From assembly GCF_014189535.1 (NCBI RefSeq), contig NZ_CP050308.1, positions 1 to 64,000 of the forward strand: DNA of 64,000 bases, read 5' to 3'. Shown piece by piece: positions 49,657-58,458 of this stretch. Position 1 is the stretch's first letter. Every line of letters starts with the position of its first letter. A program made the position numbers and the translations under genes. The stretch is from Rhizobium lusitanum (GTDB lineage Bacteria; Pseudomonadota; Alphaproteobacteria; Rhizobiales; Rhizobiaceae). Below the pieces are notes generated by a model that worked only from the letters and a program-made list of their open reading frames with translations, was not told the origin of the DNA and searched no databases.

Positions 49657-52122
49657 ATGGTCAGACTGATAGGATATTTCTTTGGATTGGGCTGCATCCT
49701 GTTCCTGGGTGTTGCGGCCGCGGCGGCTATTTATCTGAGCGTCGTCTCCAAGGATCTGCCGGACTACGAGGTCCTGGCAAAGTACGCGCCGCCGGTAACG
49801 ACGCGCATCCATGCCGGCAACGGCGCGCTGATGAAGGAATATTCGCGGGAAAACCGGCTGTTTATTCCGATCCAGGCTATTCCCGACCGCCTCAAGGCGG
49901 CTTTCCTGTCGGCTGAAGACAAGAATTTCTACAATCATCCGGGCGTGGATGTCGGCGGTCTGTTGCGCGCAGTTGCCGTCAACCTGCAGAATATCGGTTC
50001 AGGCCGCCGCTTTGTTGGCGCGTCGACAATCACGCAGCAGGTCGCCAAGAACTTTCTGCTATCGGCGGACCAGACCTTCGACCGCAAGCTCAAGGAAGCG
50101 ATCCTGTCCTTCCGCATCGAGCAGGCCTACAGCAAGGACAAGATCCTTGAGCTCTATCTGAACGAGATCTATTTCGGCCTCAATTCCTATGGCATCGCCG
50201 GCGCAGCACTCACCTATTTCGACAAATCGGTCAACGAACTGACCATTGCCGATTCGGCCTATCTCGCCTCGCTGCCCAAGGGACCTGCCAACTACAATCC
50301 ATTCCGTCATCCTGAAGCCGCGATGACCCGCCGCAACTGGGTGATCGACCGCATGGTCGAGAATGGCTACGTCAGCCAGAGCGATGGTGAAGAGGCCAAG
50401 AAGCAGACGCTCGGCGTCGCACCGCCGAAGAATGGGCCGTCGCTTGCCGCCTCGGATTTCTTTGCCGAGGAAGTTCGCCGGCAGTTGATCGATCAATATG
50501 GAGAGAAGGCGCTCTATGAGGGCGGCCTTTCCGTGCGCACATCGTTTGATCCGCAATTGCAGCTCGAAGCGCGCAAGGCGCTGCAGGACGGCCTCATCGA
50601 CTATGACGAGCGTCGTGGCTTCCATGGCCCGATCAAGCAGATCGCGACATCGCAGGACTGGGGTCCGGAGCTTGCCAAGATTCCGACTTTGAGCGACGTT
50701 CCGGAGTGGCAGCTTGCCGTGGTACTTTCCGTGTCCGACCAGGCGGTTGATATCGGCTTGCAGCCGAGCGTCGATGCCGCCGGCAGGGTCGCGACCGAGC
50801 GCAAGCGCGGCGTCATAGCGGCCGCCGATATGCGTTGGGCATTCCGCCTGGCTGGCAGCGGCAAGGCGGCGAAATCGCCGAGCGGCGTGCTGAGCCCCGG
50901 CGATGTGGTCTTCGCCCAGAAGACCGGCGGTGCGGATTCCAGCAGCTATCGTCTGCGCCAGCCGCCGAAAGTGCAGGGTGGCCTCGTCGCGATGGATCCG
51001 CATACCGGCCGCGTGCTTGCCATGGTCGGCGGCTTCTCCTACGCGCAATCTGAATTCAACCGTGCCACCCAGGCCAAGCGCCAGCCTGGCTCATCCTTCA
51101 AGCCCTTCGTCTATGCCGCGGCTATGGACAATGGCTACACTCCGGCTTCGGTCATTCTCGATGACCCTCTGCAAATTACCCTCAGCAATGGGGATGTTTG
51201 GAAACCGACGAACTATGAAGGCGAGGGCGGTGGCGCCCATACGCTTCGCTTCGCCATCGAGCATTCACGTAACCTGATGACCGTGCGCCTTGCCGCCGAC
51301 ATGGGCATGCCGCTGGTTGCCGAGTACGCCAATCGCTTCGGCATCTACGACCGCATGAACCCGGTGCTTGCCATGTCGCTTGGCGCTGGCGAAACGACGG
51401 TGCTGCGTATGGTTTCCGCCTATTCGGTCATTGCCAATGGCGGCAAGCAGATCAAGCCGACATTGATCGACCGCATTCAGGACCGCTATGGCGCGACCAT
51501 CTTCAAGCATGAAGAGCGCGTCTGCGAGGCCTGCAATGTCAGCGAATGGAAAAACCAGGACGAGCCCGTGATCGCCGACAACCGCGAGCAGGTGCTTGAT
51601 CCGATGACGGCCTATCAGGTGACGTCGATGATGCAGGGCGTGATTCTTCGCGGCACCGCCGCCGGCAAGATCAAGCTGAACACCGACGTCGCCGGCAAGA
51701 CCGGCACGACCAACGACGAGAAGGACGCCTGGTTCGTCGGCTACACGCCGAGCCTCGTTGCCGGCCTCTATATCGGTTACGACACGCCGAGCACGCTCGG
51801 TCGCGGCGGAACCGGCGGGTCGCTTGCAGCACCGATCTTCAACGAGTTCATGCAGGCAGCCACCCAGGATCAGCCGCCGCAGAAGTTCCAGGTTCCGGCG
51901 GGCATGATTATCACGGCGGTCAATCGCGGAACCGGTATGGCGGCTCAGCCCGGCGATCCGAACGCCATCATGGAAGCCTTCAAGCCCGGCACCGGCCCGG
52001 CCACGACCTTCACGGTCATCGGCGGCGGCGATGCTTCGGCACAGGTCGCGCCCGAGGAGATTCTCAGAACCTCGCCGCAGGCCAACCAGGCGGTCACTTC
52101 AGGCTCGGGCGGCCTCTTCTGA
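49657..52122 (+). CDS. mrcA: Penicillin-binding protein 1A family (class A)
   Basis: The 821-residue bifunctional murein synthase polymerises glycan strands and cross-links them. After a short cytoplasmic start there is one membrane anchor (residues about 5-28). The GT51 transglycosylase domain has catalytic Glu87 in FLSAEDKNFYNHPGVD and GASTITQQVAKNFLL. An OB-like linker is followed by the transpeptidase domain with S479-S-F-K482 (SxxK), S537-R-N (SxN) and K681-T-G-T. The C-terminal tail is Pro/Gly/Thr-rich. Some rhizobia use PBP1a for polar growth. It follows amiC on the same strand, and prfB begins 126 bp downstream. Confidence 0.96.
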   Translation: MVRLIGYFFGLGCILFLGVAAAAAIYLSVVSKDLPDYEVLAKYAPPVTTRIHAGNGALMKEYSRENRLFIPIQAIPDRLKAAFLSAEDKNFYNHPGVDVGGLLRAVAVNLQNIGSGRRFVGASTITQQVAKNFLLSADQTFDRKLKEAILSFRIEQAYSKDKILELYLNEIYFGLNSYGIAGAALTYFDKSVNELTIADSAYLASLPKGPANYNPFRHPEAAMTRRNWVIDRMVENGYVSQSDGEEAKKQTLGVAPPKNGPSLAASDFFAEEVRRQLIDQYGEKALYEGGLSVRTSFDPQLQLEARKALQDGLIDYDERRGFHGPIKQIATSQDWGPELAKIPTLSDVPEWQLAVVLSVSDQAVDIGLQPSVDAAGRVATERKRGVIAAADMRWAFRLAGSGKAAKSPSGVLSPGDVVFAQKTGGADSSSYRLRQPPKVQGGLVAMDPHTGRVLAMVGGFSYAQSEFNRATQAKRQPGSSFKPFVYAAAMDNGYTPASVILDDPLQITLSNGDVWKPTNYEGEGGGAHTLRFAIEHSRNLMTVRLAADMGMPLVAEYANRFGIYDRMNPVLAMSLGAGETTVLRMVSAYSVIANGGKQIKPTLIDRIQDRYGATIFKHEERVCEACNVSEWKNQDEPVIADNREQVLDPMTAYQVTSMMQGVILRGTAAGKIKLNTDVAGKTGTTNDEKDAWFVGYTPSLVAGLYIGYDTPSTLGRGGTGGSLAAPIFNEFMQAATQDQPPQKFQVPAGMIITAVNRGTGMAAQPGDPNAIMEAFKPGTGPATTFTVIGGGDASAQVAPEEILRTSPQANQAVTSGSGGLF

Positions 52123-52144
52123 TCCAAACGGATTTCTCCAATGA

Positions 52145-52176
52145 ACATGCCGCGGGGCTTTACAGCCGCGGCATGT
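52145..52176 (+). terminator. Hairpin after mrcA
   Basis: ACATGCCGCGG and CCGCGGCATGT form a perfect 11-bp stem with a 10-base loop, 22 bases past the mrcA stop. The following sequence (atatctatg) is not a U-tract, so termination efficiency is uncertain. Confidence 0.55.
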
Positions 52177-52248
52177 ATATCTATGTCACCAGCACTCTTT
52201 GAATTGTGCAACGGTTCATATCGAACCGCCGGATGAAGAAGCAGGATT

Positions 52249-53380
52249 ATGCGAGCGGAAATCGAGAAAATAGTCGACGAGACCAAGCAGGCCATAAGCC
52301 TGCTGAGGAGGCATCTTTGACTGGGATCAGGCGGTAAGACGACTGGACTGGTTGAATAACAAGTCAGAGGATCCGACCCTCTGGAATGATGCCACCGAAG
52401 CACAGAAGCTGATGCGCGAGCGCCAGCATCTTGACGACGGCATTAGCGGCGTGCGTGCGCTTGAGCAGCAGCTTACCGACAATGTCGAGATGATCGAGCT
52501 TGGCGAGGAAGAGGGCGATGCCGACGTCGTCCGCGAAGCCGAAGACGCTCTCAAGACGTTGAAGACGGAGGCTGCACGCCGGCAGGTGGAAGCCATGCTG
52601 TCGGGCGAAGCCGATTCTAACGACACCTATGTCGAAGTCCATTCCGGCGCCGGCGGCACGGAGAGCCAGGACTGGGCGAACATGCTGTTGCGCATGTACA
52701 CCCGCTGGGCCGAACGCCAGCGCTTCAAGGTGGAGCTTCTGGAAGTTCATGACGGTGAAGAAGCCGGCATCAAGTCCGCGACGCTTCTGGTCAAGGGCCA
52801 CAATGCCTATGGCTGGCTGAAGACCGAATCGGGTGTTCATCGCCTGGTGCGTATCTCTCCCTATGACAGCAACGCACGCCGTCATACGTCCTTCTCGTCG
52901 ATCTGGATCTATCCTGTGGTCGACGACTCGATCCAGATCGATATCAATGAAGGTGACTGCCGCATCGATACCTATCGTTCGTCCGGCGCCGGCGGCCAGC
53001 ACGTCAACACGACCGATTCGGCCGTGCGTATCACGCACATCCCGACCGGCATCGTCGTGCAGTGCCAGCAGGAACGTTCACAGCACAAGAACCGCGCCAA
53101 GGCGTGGGACATGCTGCGTGCCCGCATGTACGAGGCGGAGTTGATGAAGCGGGAAGAGGCAGCCAGTGCCGAAGCCGCGTCGAAGACCGATATTGGCTGG
53201 GGCCACCAGATCCGCTCCTACGTCCTGCAGCCCTACCAGCTCGTCAAGGACCTGCGCACTGGCGTTACCAGCACCGCTCCGGACGACGTGCTCGACGGCG
53301 ATCTCAACGAATTCATGGAAGCAGCACTCGCCCACCGCATCAGCGGCGCGGCCGATGCGGCCGTGGACGACGTGGATTGA
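52249..53380 (+). CDS. prfB: Peptide chain release factor 2, programmed +1 frameshift
   Basis: RF2 terminates translation at UGA and UAA. The gene reads join(52249-52317, 52319-53380), 376 residues. The first 23 codons from ATG 52249 ([20 protein letters not shown]) end at CTT followed by in-frame TGA and C. The internal ribosome-binding-like AGGAGG at 52306-52311 lies three bases before CTT. This is the E. coli prfB arrangement (AGGGGG-tat-CTT-TGA-C) with identical spacing. After a +1 slip the frame continues [14 protein letters not shown]. The GGQ motif is at 248-250. The stop-recognition tripeptide is SPY (203-205), compared with SPF in E. coli. Low RF2 levels should favour the slip, giving autoregulation. 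Confidence 0.97.
52306..52321 (+). promoter_or_regulatory. prfB programmed frameshift site
   Basis: AGGAGG-cat-CTT-TGA-C combines a Shine-Dalgarno-like stimulator at three bases from the slippery CTT codon with an in-frame UGA and a following C, a weak termination context. Ribosomes pausing at UGA when RF2 is scarce shift +1 into GAC and make the full-length factor. Confidence 0.93.
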
Positions 53381-53399
53381 GATCAGGATTCGCTTGAGT

Positions 53400-53430
53400 A
53401 AAAAAGAGCCCCGGAGACGGGGCTTTTTTA
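53400..53430. terminator. Bidirectional terminator between prfB and nadK
   Basis: AAAAAGAGCCCC-ggaga-CGGGGCTTTTTTA forms a GC stem with T-runs on both strands. It lies 20 bases past the prfB stop and about 40 past the nadK stop, so it can serve both convergent genes. Confidence 0.88.
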
Positions 53431-53472
53431 TTGGCTATTGTAATGTTCGCACGGCCGTAGACAAAACAATCC

Positions 53473-54246
53473 TCAACCCGAAAACTGTTCCGCCAGGATC
53501 CTGTCCGACCACGACCTGTCCGGATCGGACAGGATGCGCGCCGTCGTGTCTTCGCTCTGGGTGATTCGGACGCCGACGACTGATTTGACCTCGGTGTTGT
53601 CGGCGGCAGCGTTGACCGGGCGTTTTTCCGCTTCGAGCACGGTGATATCGACCGTCACCTTGTTCGGCAGGAGCGCGCCGCGCCAGCGGCGGGGGCGGAA
53701 GGCGCTGACCGGCGTCATGGCAAGCAGCGGTGCCTCCAGCGGCAGGATGGGGCCATGCGCGGAAAGATTATAGGCGGTGGAGCCCGCCGGCGTCGTCACC
53801 ATCAGGCCATCGCAGATCAATTCCGGCAGGCGGACGCGGCCGTCGATCTCGACCTTTAGCTTTGCCGTCTGATAGGACTGGCGAAACAGCGACACCTCGT
53901 TGATGGCCAAGGCAACGCAACTGCTACCATCCGCATTGCGCGTGGTCATCTGTAGCGGGTGAAATGCGTTTTCGACGGCGGCCTCGATGCGCTCCAGCAG
54001 GTTATCGGTGCGATAGTCGTTCATCAGGAACCCGATCGAACCGCGATTCATGCCATAGACGCGTTTACCGGAATTCATTGTCGTGTGCAGCGTCTGCAAC
54101 ATGAAGCCGTCGCCACCGAGCGCCACGACGATATCTGCATTCGCCTGCGGCGTCTGGCCATAGAGGCGAATCAGTTCCTCTTGCGCGGCCTGGGCTTCCG
54201 GCGCGGTCGAGGCGAGAAAACAAACAGATTGAAAAGCGCGTGACAT
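53473..54246 (-). CDS. nadK: NAD kinase
   Basis: This enzyme phosphorylates NAD to NADP. The 257 residues contain the conserved GGDG (44-47 in VALGGDGFML), the LAINEVSLFRQSYQTAKLKV strand region (other NAD kinases have NE at this place), and the NAD-binding loop LICDGLMVTTPAGSTAYNLS, followed by LPLEAPLLAMTPVSAFRPR. Length is typical of alphaproteobacteria, shorter than E. coli (292) at the N-terminus. It is convergent with prfB and divergent from tRNA-Thr across 171 bp. ATG 54246 is preceded by AAAGGAC. Confidence 0.95.
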   Translation of the reverse strand: MSRAFQSVCFLASTAPEAQAAQEELIRLYGQTPQANADIVVALGGDGFMLQTLHTTMNSGKRVYGMNRGSIGFLMNDYRTDNLLERIEAAVENAFHPLQMTTRNADGSSCVALAINEVSLFRQSYQTAKLKVEIDGRVRLPELICDGLMVTTPAGSTAYNLSAHGPILPLEAPLLAMTPVSAFRPRRWRGALLPNKVTVDITVLEAEKRPVNAAADNTEVKSVVGVRITQSEDTTARILSDPDRSWSDRILAEQFSG

Positions 54247-54417
54247 GCAACGTCCTTTAAACAGTCATACTAGGTAAATGATATTCCCCCCATGCGACAA
54301 GACGTTTCGCAAAGAGTGGTGAATCCACAAGAGGATCGCCGATACGTCGGATTGAGGTTGAACAGTTGATTTTCCTCTTTACAGGAAATCAAAATCTGCT
54401 ACTTGGCATGCCGTTGT

Positions 54418-54493
<76 letters not shown>

Positions 54494-54641
54494 CTTTTTC
54501 CCAGTGACTCAACATCTCATGCGCAGGCTGCCAGATCGCCCGATGCGGGAAGACATTGCGCCAGCATGATTGGAAATGTCATCCTTTGGGTATTTACGAT
54601 GATCGCAGACACGCGATTCTCTTTTGCTAGGTGTGAAAAAT

Positions 54642-54911
54642 ATGACCGGTAAGCCCAAGAAGCCCAAACTCGAACATTCAGAACTCTCCGGCGAATTCAC
54701 CGAGGGCGACATGACCGTGCTTGTGGATATCTTCCGTCCGGCGGGCACACAGGAAGACTGGCGGATGGAAGTTATCACGCCCGACGAGGATCTGATCGAA
54801 TGGGAAGAGCCTTTTGCGACCGATCGCGAGGCGTTTGATGAATTCCTGGCGACGGTCGCCCGGGATGGCATCAAGACGTTCTTTGACGATTCTGATCCGG
54901 CGGTTCACTAG
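54642..54911 (+). CDS. Conserved hypothetical protein, acidic
   Basis: The 89-residue acidic protein begins MTGKPKKPKLEHSELSGEFT and continues DMTVLVDIFRPAGTQEDWRM, then EVITPDEDLIEWEEPF. It looks like a small alpha/beta domain with a basic first ten residues. I recognise no named family, but similar proteins follow this position in other rhizobia, to my recollection. ATG 54642 has a modest TAGGTG site upstream; the frame is open slightly further 5' from a GTG. It lies between tRNA-Thr and a small secreted protein, with no sign of an operon. Confidence 0.7.
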   Translation: MTGKPKKPKLEHSELSGEFTEGDMTVLVDIFRPAGTQEDWRMEVITPDEDLIEWEEPFATDREAFDEFLATVARDGIKTFFDDSDPAVH

Positions 54912-55001
54912 TCGCGCGTCGCACGCCTACAGGACCTCTGCGGGCGTATTTACAACGTCTGAAATGGGCATACACTTTCTCCCTCGACTACGGACGAGGG
55001 A

Positions 55002-55301
55002 ATGGCCATGCGCAAGGCATTCAGGCATATCGTCTTGGGATTATTGTTCGTCGCGAGCACGTTGGCTGCAAGTACGCCGGCAATGGCCGACCAGGATTGC
55101 TACTGTAAGAACAGGGACGGAAAGCAGCATGCGATCGGCGAGGTCGCCTGCATGACCGTCGACGGCAAGAGCTATCTTGCCCAGTGCGAGATGAACCTCA
55201 ACGTCCCCTCCTGGTCGAAGCTGCGGGAGGGATGTCCGGTTACCCAGCGATCGCAGTTACAACAATCGGCTTGGCATCAGCAGCCGATTACTGTTCGCTG
55301 A
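55002..55301 (+). CDS. Small secreted cysteine-rich protein, unknown
   Basis: The 99-residue protein has a clear signal peptide (MAMRKAFRHIVLGLLFVAST, cleavage near residue 29 at AMA-D). The mature part of about 70 residues has five cysteines (33, 35, 50, 62, 78) and a hydrophilic, basic C-terminus (QLQQSAWHQQPITVR). It is presumably periplasmic and disulfide-bonded. The odd number of cysteines leaves one free or for dimer formation. No family is recognised. A second ATG lies at 55008. It ends 12 bases before the convergent methyltransferase gene. Confidence 0.65.
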   Translation: MAMRKAFRHIVLGLLFVASTLAASTPAMADQDCYCKNRDGKQHAIGEVACMTVDGKSYLAQCEMNLNVPSWSKLREGCPVTQRSQLQQSAWHQQPITVR

Positions 55302-55313
55302 ACGGGCTCTGGT

Positions 55314-56108
55314 TTAGTGGCAGCGGTAGGCGCGTTCCGATAGGGCGCCCATGCCTGAGCGGGTCATGAGTTCATAGAGAATGCGCCGGCCGAAGGGGTT
55401 GTGCAGGCGGATGGCGTCGGATCCGAGGAAGTGCGTTTCCGCCAGTTCGAAGGCTCTGAGATGCGGAGCCCGCATGATCGCCGCACGATAGAAATCGTGA
55501 AATTCGCGCCGGCAGACGTAGGTCTTGTATTTCGTCATGCAGAAGGCCGAGAAGTCCTGATCGTTGTTACGCAGGAAATCAGCGACGCCGACGGTCACTT
55601 CCGGCCAGGCGGGATTGAAGGTGTCGTCGAAGACGATGACACCATGATCGGCGATCGTCTCTTTTGCCAGTCTGCAGTCGGCCTCCAGATTCGCCAATGT
55701 GTGGCCACCGTCGACGCTGAAGAAGCGCACCTTGCCGACTTTGTCCAATACGTCCTTCGGGGACAGTTCCGCGCTGTCACCGACAACGAGCAGATCCTTG
55801 TTGACCGACAGGCCAAGACGGTCGCCATTCCGTAGGAATGAGCGGTATTGCTCGGAAGTGCCGTTCGACATTTCGCCGATATCGAAGAGATCTATGCCGA
55901 GGACACGGTCGTCCGGCGAGGTGATCTTTTTCAGGAGAAAATAGGAACGGCCGAAATAAACGCCGATTTCAGCGACGCCGCCTTCCAGTCCATGCTCGCG
56001 CTGGCGCTCCAGGATGGAAAGATAAACAAGGGCATCAGGCGGATCGATATATCCTTCTACACTTCGCAAATCGTGGAAGATGAATTTACGGATATTCGAT
56101 GGAATCAT
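55314..56108 (-). CDS. Class I SAM-dependent methyltransferase (Methyltransf_24 type)
   Basis: The 264-residue protein has the Rossmann-type SAM motif GGVAEIGVYFGRSYFLLKKI (residues 43-62), the acidic strand end VLGIDLFD, and the later FFSVDGGHTLANLEADCRLA and GVIVFDDTFNP typical of the Methyltransf_24 group. Such enzymes often lie with glycan or LPS genes, but none is adjacent here. The substrate is unknown. It is convergent with the secreted protein gene and lies 109 bp downstream of the AprI/Inh gene on the same strand. Composition just upstream is AT-richer than average. Confidence 0.85.
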   Translation of the reverse strand: MIPSNIRKFIFHDLRSVEGYIDPPDALVYLSILERQREHGLEGGVAEIGVYFGRSYFLLKKITSPDDRVLGIDLFDIGEMSNGTSEQYRSFLRNGDRLGLSVNKDLLVVGDSAELSPKDVLDKVGKVRFFSVDGGHTLANLEADCRLAKETIADHGVIVFDDTFNPAWPEVTVGVADFLRNNDQDFSAFCMTKYKTYVCRREFHDFYRAAIMRAPHLRAFELAETHFLGSDAIRLHNPFGRRILYELMTRSGMGALSERAYRCH

Positions 56109-56217
56109 GCACGCTGCGCCCGTTTTGCAATATGTCTTATCTCGATCAGCTTTAGGCTAATCTAATGTTAGATAGTCATATTGCGGGAATTTCAACCCGT
56201 AGCTGGGTATCGGAATT

Positions 56218-56931
56218 TTAGCCGCCCTGCTTGCGCACCAGCAGCATCGGGTCGCCCTCTTCCTCGTCGGATGTCTTGAAGCTGCCATCCGGTTGCATAT
56301 CGAAGGAGAGCGAGGAGCCATCGCCTCCCATCAGCACCAGCCCGAAACCTTCCATGGCCCAAAGGGAAAGCTTGAGATCGGCGATGTTGGCCGGGCAGTC
56401 GCCGCCCGGTGACATTTTCGGCGTTCCGTCCTTGTCGGTCTCGCTGGTCAGCGTGACATCGCATATGGCTTTGCCGTCCGGCTGCCGGACTTGCCAGATG
56501 CCGCTCAGGCTTGCAGCTGTGGGGACGTGGTCGACATCGCCAAGCGCCGGCAGTAGCCACATCGGATCGGCCCCTTCGCTTTCCCAGGGGGAGCCTTCCT
56601 CCTCCTGAAGGCGAACCAGCACCTTCTGCGTCGTGTCACTAATGGTGAGCGAGCCGTCGTCGGTGAAATTCCAGACGGCGGCCTTGGCAAGAGCGGGTAG
56701 GGCGGTTGCGCAGGCATCCGCGCCGCTGATGGCATAGCCGCCGGCTGTTTTCGCGGTCTCGAAGGTGAGGCGGCAGCCCTTGGCGCCATTCTCGGGCGCC
56801 AGCAGCCAAGTGCCGGCCTGCGCCTGCACAAGTTCATCATCGGCAGCGTGCGCCGGTTGGCCGACGGCGAGGATGACGGCGATGGAGACCGCCGCGAGAC
56901 CAAAACTACGGATCAAGGCAAATTCCCCCAA
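56218..56931 (-). CDS. AprI/Inh family protein with two tandem inhibitor-like domains
   Basis: The 237-residue protein has a signal peptide (about residues 1-30, GLAAVSIAVILAVGQPAHAA) followed by two repeats. Each has the AprI/Inh pattern of a tryptophan start (GTWLL at 40-44, GIWQV at 144-148), a cysteine pair (C53/C74 and C157/C179), and an 'I/L-S-DDGS-like' end. Inh proteins are periplasmic inhibitors of serralysin-type metalloproteases, usually with a single domain of about 110 residues. In rhizobia many family members have no known protease partner, and none is seen nearby. It is divergent from no gene and follows rlmB by 24 bp on the same strand. Confidence 0.8.
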   Translation of the reverse strand: MGEFALIRSFGLAAVSIAVILAVGQPAHAADDELVQAQAGTWLLAPENGAKGCRLTFETAKTAGGYAISGADACATALPALAKAAVWNFTDDGSLTISDTTQKVLVRLQEEEGSPWESEGADPMWLLPALGDVDHVPTAASLSGIWQVRQPDGKAICDVTLTSETDKDGTPKMSPGGDCPANIADLKLSLWAMEGFGLVLMGGDGSSLSFDMQPDGSFKTSDEEEGDPMLLVRKQGG

Positions 56932-56955
56932 ATCTGCTGCGGCGGTGAAGTGCCG

Positions 56956-57864
56956 CTAGGTTCTCAGATAGGACCGTGCCGCATAAAGCGCGATCGCGGC
57001 CGCGTTCGAGACGTTGAGCGACTTGATCGCGCCCGGCATGTCCAGCCGCGCCAGCGCGTTCACGGTTTCCCGTGTCTTCTGGCGAAGCCCCTTACCCTCT
57101 GAACCGAGGACGAGAGCGAGCTTCTCGCCCGAAAACGTGCCTTCGAGCGGCGCCGGTCCCTCCGAATCAAGGCCGATGGTGACGAAGCCGAGGCGATTCA
57201 GTTCGCCGAGCGCATCGGCGAGGTTGGTGACCTGTATATAAGGGATGAGTTCCAGCGCGCCGGAGGCGGATTTCGCCAGCACGCCCGATTCGGTCGGGCT
57301 GTGACGTTGCGTGGTGATGACGGCGGCGGCGTCGAAGGCCACGGCCGAGCGCATGATCGCGCCGACATTGTGCGGATCGGTCACCTGATCGAGCACCAGC
57401 AGCAGCGGGCTGTCTTTCAGCGCTTCGAGACGGCGAACGGGGAGGGGCCGGGTCTCCAGCATTACACCTTGGTGGATTGCTTCCGGGCCGAGAACCTTGT
57501 CGATATCCTGCGGCGAGACGATCTCGAAGGGAATGCTGAGTGCGTCAACCGGGCCGATCTCCAGCCGTACCAGCGCATTCTGCGTGGTCGACAGCTTGAT
57601 GTTCTTCCGTTCGGGATTGGCAAGGGCGGCGCGAACGGTATGCAGGCCGTAGAGATAGACCTGGTCAGGCGCCAACGCTGGCGGCTTCCAGTCGTCCGCG
57701 CTCGACCGTTTGCGTTTCTGCGGCACCGGCGTCGGGATTTCGCCACGCTCGCGCTTGGCATCGCGATGCGCGCGCCGCAGTGTGGCGTAATGCGTGTCCT
57801 TGGCCGAGTTGTCGTCGACGGGGGTTTCAGGGCCGGAATGGCCCAATGTTTTATCTTTGCTCAT
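56956..57864 (-). CDS. rlmB: 23S rRNA (guanosine-2'-O-)-methyltransferase RlmB
   Basis: This SPOUT enzyme methylates G2251 in the P loop of 23S rRNA. The 302 residues have a basic N-terminal extension of about 65 residues, an L30e-like substrate-binding domain (QVYLYGLHTVRAALANPERK), and SpoU motifs LLVLDQVTDPHNVGAIMRSA, LALVLGSEGKGLRQ, and IKSLNVSNAAAIALYAAR that form the SAM knot. Length exceeds E. coli RlmB (243) because of the tail of Lys/Arg/Pro at the start. It is divergent from the tRNA-Tyr/tRNA-Gly pair, as is common in rhizobia. Confidence 0.93.
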   Translation of the reverse strand: MSKDKTLGHSGPETPVDDNSAKDTHYATLRRAHRDAKRERGEIPTPVPQKRKRSSADDWKPPALAPDQVYLYGLHTVRAALANPERKNIKLSTTQNALVRLEIGPVDALSIPFEIVSPQDIDKVLGPEAIHQGVMLETRPLPVRRLEALKDSPLLLVLDQVTDPHNVGAIMRSAVAFDAAAVITTQRHSPTESGVLAKSASGALELIPYIQVTNLADALGELNRLGFVTIGLDSEGPAPLEGTFSGEKLALVLGSEGKGLRQKTRETVNALARLDMPGAIKSLNVSNAAAIALYAARSYLRT

Positions 57865-58061
57865 GCGGCTTTATAGCGGCAGCGCCTCGGAGCGCATAGT
57901 CCTCTTTCGTCCACGGGTTTTCCCTTGAGCTGAAATTTTTTCGTCATTTTTGGCAATTCCTTGTGTTGACAGACGGAAACGGGCCGGTCATATACGCGGC
58001 GCAGATCGAAGCGGCGACGCACGGTCTAGCAAGCTTGGTCGCAAGATCCAGTCGGAATACT

Positions 58062-58146
58062 GGAGGGATGCCCGAGTGGTTAAAGGGGACGGACTGTAAA
58101 TCCGTTGGCTCAGCCTACGTTGGTTCAAATCCAACTCCCTCCACCA
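58062..58146 (+). tRNA. tRNA-Tyr (anticodon GTA)
   Basis: This is an 85-base class II tRNA with a long variable arm. Acceptor GGAGGGA pairs with TCCCTCC, the anticodon loop is CTGTAAA in GGACTGTAAATCC (anticodon GTA), the variable arm has GGCTCAGCC, the T arm is GGTTCAAATCC, and CCA is encoded. tRNA-Gly follows 27 bases later, so the two are probably one transcript. Confidence 0.97.
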
Positions 58147-58173
58147 TTCCGGACCGGATCTTGACCACCCGCC

Positions 58174-58247
58174 GCGGGTATAGCTCAATGGTAGAGCAGC
58201 AGCCTTCCAAGCTGAATACGCGGGTTCGATTCCCGCTACCCGCTCCA
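58174..58247 (+). tRNA. tRNA-Gly (anticodon TCC)
   Basis: The 74-base cloverleaf has acceptor GCGGGTA pairing with TACCCGC. The D arm is AGCTCAATGGTAGAGC, anticodon stem GCAGC with loop CTTCCAA gives anticodon TCC reading GGA, and the T arm has GGTTCGATTCC. CCA is encoded. It follows tRNA-Tyr; the DUF3597 gene begins 210 bases downstream. Confidence 0.97.
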
Positions 58248-58458
58248 GCATTTTCAATGTCTGTTTTTGGTCTCGATGTCGTTGTCCTGTTCGATGGCGC
58301 GCTTTCGTCGATTCGACGCTGGCACGGATGAATCCGGCGGGCGAAATGCATCCCGCAATCTCCATAGAATATTCAGCTCTGCATCTTTGACGTGAGGGGT
58401 TGCTTATATTTTAATGAGCGGTAGATATTTGTGAGCCAACCGAAAAGGGGGAGTGCAC

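Noticed and set aside
52352..53380. prfB starting at the TTG at 52352 without a frameshift
   Set aside because: This leaves out the conserved N-terminus and ignores the upstream ATG 52249 followed by a textbook frameshift site.
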